Notes under the pieces: model-generated
The model's input: only the letters and a program-made list of their open reading frames with translations
Databases searched by the model: none
Told to the model about the DNA's origin: nothing
Made by a program: the position numbers and the translations under genes
Assembly: GCA_944386725.1 (NCBI GenBank)
Contig: CALXCE010000007.1
Location: 1 to 47,810, forward strand
DNA length: 47,810 nucleotides
Reading direction: 5' to 3'
Source of the DNA: an uncultured Clostridia bacterium
GTDB lineage: Bacteria > Bacillota > Clostridia > TANB77 > CAG-508
In this document: positions 42,750 through 47,810 of the stretch, in pieces
Position numbering within the stretch: the stretch's first letter is position 1
Layout: every line of letters begins with the position of its first letter

Positions 42750-44357
42750 TCATAATTTCTTTGTATTCTTCTTCATTCCTCTTGCACTTTTGGGTTTTCC
42801 TTTTTTGTTCTTATCTGTTGTCGAAGTTTTTTTCTTGGTGTCTTTTCTTTCTTTTTTAGCTTGTTCCTTTTGTGTTTTTATTCTAGCCTTTTCATCAGCT
42901 TCACGAATAGAAGCTATTCTATCACTATATTTATTACTAAACTTACTCTTTCCTTTTGGTGTTTTTACAGTTTTTCCTTCTTGTGCTCTTTTTTCTTTCT
43001 TCTTCATAGCTTTTTTGATTTTACCAATTCTTTTTTCTTCTCGTAATTTCGTATTTAGCATTAAATATTGTGGATCATTTTGTTTATCTTGATATTTCAA
43101 ATCATCACAAATCAATTCAATAATAGAAGAAGCTACCAAACTTGGATCATGTCTTATATGTCCATCTACTACCATAGATAAATTTCTTTGTAAGAATTTA
43201 ATTCCTCTTACTTTCTCAATATCTTGTTCTACTAAATCTTGTCCTTCTATGTTATATTTCTTGATAAATTCTGGTATAATTTCTCCTGTATCATAAATAC
43301 AATAATCGACAATTCCATTCCCACAGTGATCTATAATAGCATTTAAGTGATCTGATACGCTATAATTATCAGTTTGCCCTGGCTCTGTCATAATATTACT
43401 TATATATACTTTAATAGCCGGACTTTCTTTTATTGCTTTGGCTACTCCATTGACTAATAAGTTTGGAATAACATTAGTATATAGACTTCCTGGACCAATA
43501 ATAATACAATCTGCTTTTTTTATAGCATCTACCACTCCAGGTGCTGCTTTACAATTAGATGGATTTAATAAAATACGATTGATTTTAGTTATCTTTTCTG
43601 ATATCACCTCTGCAATCCTAGATTTTTCTTCTACCATATAGCCGTTTTCTAATTCTGCCACAATTTTCATTTCATCTAATGTAACTGGTATTACTTTTCC
43701 AATCATATTTAATACTTCATTACTTTTTATAATAGAATCTTCAAAATTTCCGTTAATTTCCTTCATAGCTAAAAAATAAATGTCAGAAAAATTAAGACCT
43801 TTCAATTTTCCTTTTGTAAATTCATAGTTGAATAATTTATCAATTTCTTCCTCTTTGGATGCAAGCGAAACAATGCTGTCTTTTACATCTCCTAAAGGTA
43901 ACATTTCCAACGCCTTTCTTGAGTCTGTAGCACCTTCACCATAATCAGAAATGGTTACAATGGCTGTTAAGTTACTAGTATAATTTTTAAGCCCTGAAAG
44001 TACCGTATTTAACCCTGTTCCTCCACCAATTACTACAATATTTGGTCCTTGGTCATATACTGTCTTATTAAATATTAATGATTTTACATTTACATTTTTT
44101 TTGTTTTCCATGCGCTCATCTGTTGATTCAATTAGCACTTCTAAAGTCCTTTTATTAAGAAAAATTAGCCCTAAAACAATAGAAATAAATCCTACTACAA
44201 ATATAACTACTACTTTTCCAACCTCTTGGAAAGAAATTTCTTTCATAACTAATATTTCTGCTAATCCATAGCAAGCAAGTAAAATTCCTACTAATATTAA
44301 AAACATCCATCTTTTCATTTTGTTGCTCGATTTAAACCATTGCATTAATCCATTCAT
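42750..44357 (-). CDS. yvcK: YvcK-family gluconeogenesis/wall-homeostasis factor with membrane anchor
   Basis: CofD-like UDP-sugar-binding protein; in other Firmicutes YvcK is needed for growth on gluconeogenic carbon and for proper PBP1 placement. Two N-terminal membrane helices (residues about 15-70) precede the core: VVIGGGTGLNTVLSGLK, VTISDYGEGATDSRK, IGPGSLYTNVIPNLL and MTEPGQTDNYSVSDH. The last 90 residues are extremely Lys-rich and probably disordered, an extension absent from B. subtilis YvcK. The ORF opens at 44459 across a repeat element; AAGGAG 9 bases before the ATG at 44357 sets the start. Confidence 0.9.
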   Translation of the reverse strand: MNGLMQWFKSSNKMKRWMFLILVGILLACYGLAEILVMKEISFQEVGKVVVIFVVGFISIVLGLIFLNKRTLEVLIESTDERMENKKNVNVKSLIFNKTVYDQGPNIVVIGGGTGLNTVLSGLKNYTSNLTAIVTISDYGEGATDSRKALEMLPLGDVKDSIVSLASKEEEIDKLFNYEFTKGKLKGLNFSDIYFLAMKEINGNFEDSIIKSNEVLNMIGKVIPVTLDEMKIVAELENGYMVEEKSRIAEVISEKITKINRILLNPSNCKAAPGVVDAIKKADCIIIGPGSLYTNVIPNLLVNGVAKAIKESPAIKVYISNIMTEPGQTDNYSVSDHLNAIIDHCGNGIVDYCIYDTGEIIPEFIKKYNIEGQDLVEQDIEKVRGIKFLQRNLSMVVDGHIRHDPSLVASSIIELICDDLKYQDKQNDPQYLMLNTKLREEKRIGKIKKAMKKKEKRAQEGKTVKTPKGKSKFSNKYSDRIASIREADEKARIKTQKEQAKKERKDTKKKTSTTDKNKKGKPKSARGMKKNTKKL

Positions 44358-44380
44358 TTCCCATAACTCCTTGTTCAATT

Positions 44381-44433
44381 GGGTGCAATGGGGACGTTTC
44401 TTTTTGCCCCTTTTTGCACAATTGGGGACACAT
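44381..44433 (-). repeat. Dispersed 53-base element, copy 2
   Basis: On the minus strand it reads ATGTGTCCCCAATTGTGCA, then AAAAGGGGC, AAAAAGAAACGTCCCC and ATTGCACCC, matching 33700-33752. Imperfect outer arms (CAATTGGGTGCAA and TTGCACAATTGG) can pair. It begins directly after the murB TAG stop and fills the gap to the yvcK ribosome site. Confidence 0.8.
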
Positions 44434-45357
44434 CTATTTTTCTTCCCCAATAACTTCAATTTCCAATTCTATTTTTTTATTAAATTTTTTATAAACTTCA
44501 TCTTTTACGTATTTTATTAATTCCAAAACATCTTGTGTTGTAGCATTTCCTTTGTTAATAATAAATCCACTGTGCTTTGTTGAAACCTCTGCTCCACCAA
44601 TAGAATAACCTTTCAATCCTGCTTCATCGATTAGCTTTGCTGTTATAAAATCATTTCCTCTTTTAAAAGTACTTCCAGCACTTGGATATTCGATTGGTTG
44701 CTTTTCTTTTCGATACCTAGCATACTCTTCCATTTTTTCTTTTATTTCTTCTTTTTTACCTCTTTTAAGAACTAACTCTACTTCTGTTACAATATAGTTT
44801 TCTTCTTTCAATCTACTTTTTCTATATTCAAATTTCATTTCTTTATTGCTAAATTCCTTCTCATTTCCTTGGTAGTCAATACACCTAACACATTTTATAA
44901 TATCTTTCATTTCCTTGCCGTGTGCTCCTGCATTCATTCTAACGGCCCCACCAATTGTTCCTGGAATTCCTGATAGTTCTTCTAATCCAGATATTTCTTT
45001 TTGTAAACATATTTGTGCTAATTTTCCTAATTTTTCTCCTGCACCTATTATGATTTGTATGTTTTCGTTTTTTTCTTGAATATCTATTTTTTCTAATTGT
45101 ATCATTAAAGTAATTCCCTTTATTCCTTTGTCTGAAACAAGTATATTGCTTCCATTTCCTATAATAGTTAATTCGATTTCATTGTTCTTTGCTAATTTTA
45201 GTATTTCTTTTAATTCATTTACATTCCCTATTTTGATAAAACATTCTGCTAATCCGCCGGTCTTAAATGTTGAATGCTTATTCATTGGTTCATTAAATAA
45301 TATTTTTTCTTTATTAATTGGTAAGTCTGACTTTTTTATTAATTCTTTTAAATCCAA
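44434..45357 (-). CDS. murB: UDP-N-acetylenolpyruvoylglucosamine reductase
   Basis: FAD enzyme producing UDP-MurNAc for peptidoglycan. Residues: HSTFKTGG near the N-terminus, TIIGNGSNILVSD and SGIPGTIGGAVRMNAGAHG for FAD binding, YRKSRL, PSAGSTFKRG with the catalytic Ser and IELEIEVIGEE with the Glu. The 307 residues are normal. The start codon is TTG with AAAGGAAGTG 7 bases before it. First gene of an operon running through yvcK, the debranching enzyme and holA. Confidence 0.96.
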   Translation of the reverse strand: MDLKELIKKSDLPINKEKILFNEPMNKHSTFKTGGLAECFIKIGNVNELKEILKLAKNNEIELTIIGNGSNILVSDKGIKGITLMIQLEKIDIQEKNENIQIIIGAGEKLGKLAQICLQKEISGLEELSGIPGTIGGAVRMNAGAHGKEMKDIIKCVRCIDYQGNEKEFSNKEMKFEYRKSRLKEENYIVTEVELVLKRGKKEEIKEKMEEYARYRKEKQPIEYPSAGSTFKRGNDFITAKLIDEAGLKGYSIGGAEVSTKHSGFIINKGNATTQDVLELIKYVKDEVYKKFNKKIELEIEVIGEEK

Positions 45358-45410
45358 AGTTACACTTCCTTTTTCATTACTAATTTTCTATGTTATAAAA
45401 TTTCTATCCT

Positions 45411-45439
45411 ACTATATCATATTTACATATTTTTTTCAA
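45411..45439 (-). promoter_or_regulatory. Promoter of the murB operon
   Basis: TTGAAA (45434-45439), 17-base spacer, TATAGT (45411-45416), in the divergent gap before ylbJ. Confidence 0.72.
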
Positions 45440-45481
45440 CACTAACATAATATTTAATATGATGTTTTTTGGAGGCATATT

Positions 45482-46543
45482 ATGATTTTAAAGAATAATT
45501 TTTATATCCTAAAATTAAAAAGAAATCTATTACCCTTTTTATTTTTAGGATTTACTTTTTGCTTATTAATTTTTTCTAAGAGCAATCTTCCTGCTGTAAA
45601 ATCCGGATTGTCTTTATGGGCTAATTCGGTAATACCTTCACTTTTTCCTTTTTTTGTTGCCACAGAATTATTAATGCATACGAATGTTATTACTTTATTT
45701 GGTAATTTATTAAATCAATTTATGAAACCACTTTTTAATATTCGTGGAGAAGGCTCTTTTGCTTTTATCATGGGAATCATTAGCGGTTATCCAATAGGTA
45801 GCAAAATTGCAGTAAATTTTAGAGAAAATAATATTTGTAGTAAAGAAGAATGTGAAAGATTGCTTAGCTTTACTAATAATTCTGGCCCTTTATTTATTAT
45901 TGGAACGGTTGGCATCTTGATGTTTAAAAATACAACCATTGGAATTTTACTATTTATTACCCACATCCTTGCTTGTATTACAGTTGGTTTTATATTTCGC
46001 TATTGGAAAAAAGATAAGAATACCTTTATGGCAAGTTCTTCCGCTACCTCCTTTAACCAATCCAAAAAATCTGCCTCTTTTTCTAATTTGGGAGAAATTT
46101 TAGCAGAAAGTATTACTAGTAGTACCTCTAGTATTCTTTTAATTGGTGGCTTTGTTGTAATCTTTTCTAGTATTATATCCATTTTTAAAGCTAGCGGTTT
46201 ATTAGACAGTTTAAGTGTTTTATTAAGTCCTCTTTTTCAATTTTTGAATATTGATACAAATTTCTTACAAGGAATTTTAACTGGAATCTTAGAAATTACA
46301 AATGGTATTCATACTATTTCTTCCATTAACTGTAAAAAAATCTCTTTAAATATTATTTTTACTGCTTTTCTTCTTGGCTTTGGTGGAATATCTGTACTAC
46401 TACAAGTTTGGAGCATAACTTCTAAAACAGATTTATCGATTAAACCTTATGTTTATGGAAAACTACTACATGGAGTATTAGCTGCCTTTTACTCTTATTT
46501 ACTCATGAATATTTTTCCCTTTTTAAATTTTGATTTAGCATGA
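45482..46543 (+). CDS. ylbJ: Sporulation integral membrane protein YlbJ
   Basis: A 353-residue membrane protein of the nucleoside-recognition (Gate) domain group, needed for spore cortex formation in B. subtilis. Hallmarks: GLSLWANSVIPSLFPFFVA, FIMGIISGYPIGSKIA, LLSFTNNSGPLFIIGTVG and LLGFGGISVLLQV. It has about eight helices. TGGAGGCATATT gives a clear ribosome site. Transcribed away from murB. Confidence 0.94.
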   Translation: MILKNNFYILKLKRNLLPFLFLGFTFCLLIFSKSNLPAVKSGLSLWANSVIPSLFPFFVATELLMHTNVITLFGNLLNQFMKPLFNIRGEGSFAFIMGIISGYPIGSKIAVNFRENNICSKEECERLLSFTNNSGPLFIIGTVGILMFKNTTIGILLFITHILACITVGFIFRYWKKDKNTFMASSSATSFNQSKKSASFSNLGEILAESITSSTSSILLIGGFVVIFSSIISIFKASGLLDSLSVLLSPLFQFLNIDTNFLQGILTGILEITNGIHTISSINCKKISLNIIFTAFLLGFGGISVLLQVWSITSKTDLSIKPYVYGKLLHGVLAAFYSYLLMNIFPFLNFDLA

Positions 46544-46605
46544 ATTTTTCATAACACGTTATATATTTTATTTCTATGCATATATTAAAAACAAGGAGTT
46601 GATTG

Positions 46606-46833
46606 ATGATGGAAAGAGATTTTAATAATAGTTTTATTCCACCTTATATGGATTACAACATGCCTCCTCCTAGCATGGATATGAACGAAATGATGATGCA
46701 GTATGAACAGGCTTGTAGTTACTACCGCTATTTGTGTATGCAAATGGATTATAAGATAAAATGTAAGGAATATGAAAAAATGTGTAGTAGTTCTAATTCA
46801 ACTAGTGATAGAAGAGATAGGAAAATAGAATAA
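46606..46833 (+). CDS. Small Met/Tyr/Cys-rich protein of unknown function
   Basis: A 75-residue protein with PPYMDYNMPPPSMDMNEMMM at its N-terminus, then an amphipathic helix with Cys and Tyr (ACSYYRYLCMQMDYKIKC) and a polar Ser-rich tail. Composition resembles small coat proteins, and it follows ylbJ by 63 bases, so a spore role is possible but unproven. AAGGAG lies 7 bases before the ATG at 46606; a TTG at 46603 is also in frame. Confidence 0.65.
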   Translation: MMERDFNNSFIPPYMDYNMPPPSMDMNEMMMQYEQACSYYRYLCMQMDYKIKCKEYEKMCSSSNSTSDRRDRKIE

Positions 46834-46860
46834 TCTAGTATATAATTTTATCTACCAAAA

Positions 46861-46887
46861 AGAGTGCTAATAAATAATTAGCACTCT
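46861..46887. terminator. Bidirectional hairpin terminator
   Basis: AGAGTGCTAAT and ATTAGCACTCT form a perfect 11-bp stem with a 5-base loop between convergent genes. The minus-strand side continues with TTTTTGG. Confidence 0.82.
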
Positions 46888-46914
46888 TCTACTTATACAA
46901 TTTTTTTATTACAA

Positions 46915-47607
46915 TTATTTCTTGTAGGTTCCTCCAGTTTCTTGTAAAACTTTTGAGAGCATTGATTTTATGTAGTTTTCTGTTGTATCCATATTTTTTT
47001 CATTTAAAATATAATTTACAACCTCTTGAGAACTAACATAATTATTGTGTTCTTTTACATAACTCCGTATTTCTTCCGTAATTCCATACGGTTTAAGTAC
47101 TCCCCCAGTTTCTTGTAAAACTTTTGAGAGTATTGATTTTATGTAGTTTTCTGTTGTATCCATATTTTTTTCATGTAAAATATAATTTACAACCTCTTGA
47201 GAACCAACACAATTATTGTGTTCTTTTACATAACTTCGTATTTCCTCCGTAATTCCATATGGTTTAAGTACTCCTCCAGTTTCTTGTAAAACTTTTGAGA
47301 GTATTGATTTTATGGATTTTCCTGTTGTATCCATATTTTTTTCATGTAAAATATAATTTACAACCTCTTTAGAACTAACACAATTATTGTGTTCTTTTAC
47401 ATAACTCCGTATTTCCTTCGAAATCCCATACGGTTTACGTACTCTCCCTATTTCTTTTAAAACTTTTGAGAGTATTTTACGTATATAATTTTCTTTTGTA
47501 TCTATATTTTTTTCATGTAAAATATAGTTTACAACCTCTTGAGAACTAACATAATTATTGTGTTCCTTCACATAATTCCGAACTTCTTTTGCTATATTTT
47601 GTTTCAT
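46915..47607 (-). CDS. Protein of four 57-residue helical tandem repeats, unknown function
   Basis: A 230-residue protein made almost wholly of four copies of a 57-residue unit (171 bases): EIRSYVKEHNNCVSSQEVVN, YILHEKNMDTTENYIKSILS, then KVLQETGGVLKPYGITE. Each unit predicts three helices followed by GG and a turn, reminiscent of a winged helix, so DNA or RNA binding is possible. I know no named family. Copies are very similar at the DNA level, so the duplication is recent or homogenised. Three of the four Arg codons in [IV]R[SN]Y are CGG and the fourth CGA, so CGG reads as Arg here. AAGGAGGAATAAAA precedes the ATG. Confidence 0.7.
   Translation of the reverse strand: MKQNIAKEVRNYVKEHNNYVSSQEVVNYILHEKNIDTKENYIRKILSKVLKEIGRVRKPYGISKEIRSYVKEHNNCVSSKEVVNYILHEKNMDTTGKSIKSILSKVLQETGGVLKPYGITEEIRSYVKEHNNCVGSQEVVNYILHEKNMDTTENYIKSILSKVLQETGGVLKPYGITEEIRSYVKEHNNYVSSQEVVNYILNEKNMDTTENYIKSMLSKVLQETGGTYKK
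46921..47604 (-). repeat. 171-bp tandem repeat array, four copies
   Basis: Equivalent Arg codons start at 47580, 47409, 47238 and 47067, an exact 171-base period within the coding region. Confidence 0.85.
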
Positions 47608-47690
47608 TTTTATTCCTCCTTTAGTTATAATTGTAATAAATTTCAGATAAGCACATTCATTCTTATCTTACCTATAAATTGTACACAATT

Positions 47691-47720
47691 ATTATATCAC
47701 ATTTATTGTTTTTATGTCAA
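47691..47720 (-). promoter_or_regulatory. Consensus promoter of the tandem-repeat gene
   Basis: Perfect TTGACA (47715-47720) and TATAAT (47691-47696) with an 18-base spacer. The probable leader includes GATAAG/CTTATC arms (about 47645-47666). Beyond it to the right edge (47721-47810) I see no gene. Confidence 0.8.
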
Positions 47721-47810
47721 TTTAAAAGAACAGTAGATAGTGTAAAATGGTTTCGGAATATACAAAAAGAAAGTCCCTTGATATAATAAATAAAACAAAA
47801 AAACAATATC

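Noticed and set aside
44358..44459. N-terminal extension of YvcK
   Set aside because: The extra 34 residues are translated from the dispersed 53-base element; the ribosome site supports the ATG at 44357.

Overview
The window comes from a very AT-rich, low-GC Gram-positive, spore-forming anaerobe, most likely an uncultured gut-type member of Clostridia. This rests on the spore genes (SleB cortex-lytic enzyme, YlbJ), an oxygen-sensitive glycyl radical enzyme, a T-box riboswitch, AGGAGG ribosome binding sites, TTGACA/TATAAT promoters and a single-membrane style set of wall hydrolases. The exact lineage cannot be read from the sequence.

Positions 1-31 kb (almost all minus strand) form a cell-surface glycan locus. 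From right to left it holds a GT2 glycosyltransferase, a repeat protein ending in an M14 peptidase and a small membrane-anchored unknown; then a promoter and a long collinear operon: Wzm permease, GT2, Wzt ATPase, an unknown NTase-like protein, a methyltransferase, a large two-domain GT2, a DUF2142 membrane protein, a DPM1-like GT2 with its DUF2304 partner, two more GT2s (one galactofuranosyltransferase-like), a Wzx flippase, a glycyl radical enzyme with its radical-SAM activase, another GT and UDP-galactopyranose mutase. Two secreted repeat proteins ending in a GH25 muramidase and a glucosaminidase follow, then rfbD and rfbA for dTDP-rhamnose. The three secreted hydrolases share 22 copies of one Ig-like module, which suggests a common ligand, possibly the glycan made here.

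Positions 31-47.8 kb are housekeeping and sporulation genes: glyS with a T-box leader, tRNA-Trp, an M23 peptidase, a CD1247-like zinc protein, efp, a split Xaa-Pro peptidase, a prepilin-type peptidase, yqeG, a small unknown gene, sleB, a transglutaminase-like protein, holA, a glycogen debranching enzyme, yvcK, murB, ylbJ, a small unknown protein, and a protein of four 57-residue tandem repeats.

The most unusual signal is a set of three broken genes (rfbD, the M23 peptidase, the Xaa-Pro peptidase). Each is broken by one extra C placed before a GGA/GGT glycine codon, creating an in-frame CGG. Skipping that C restores the conserved C-terminus in every case. By manual scan, in-frame CGG is otherwise absent from the ordinary genes of the window and occurs only in two accessory ORFs. 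This looks like +1 frameshifting at a rare or poorly read CGG codon, although recent mutation or assembly error must be excluded. Other notable items are the glycyl radical enzyme inside a glycan operon and a family of GGGAC-type palindromic elements placed right after stop codons.
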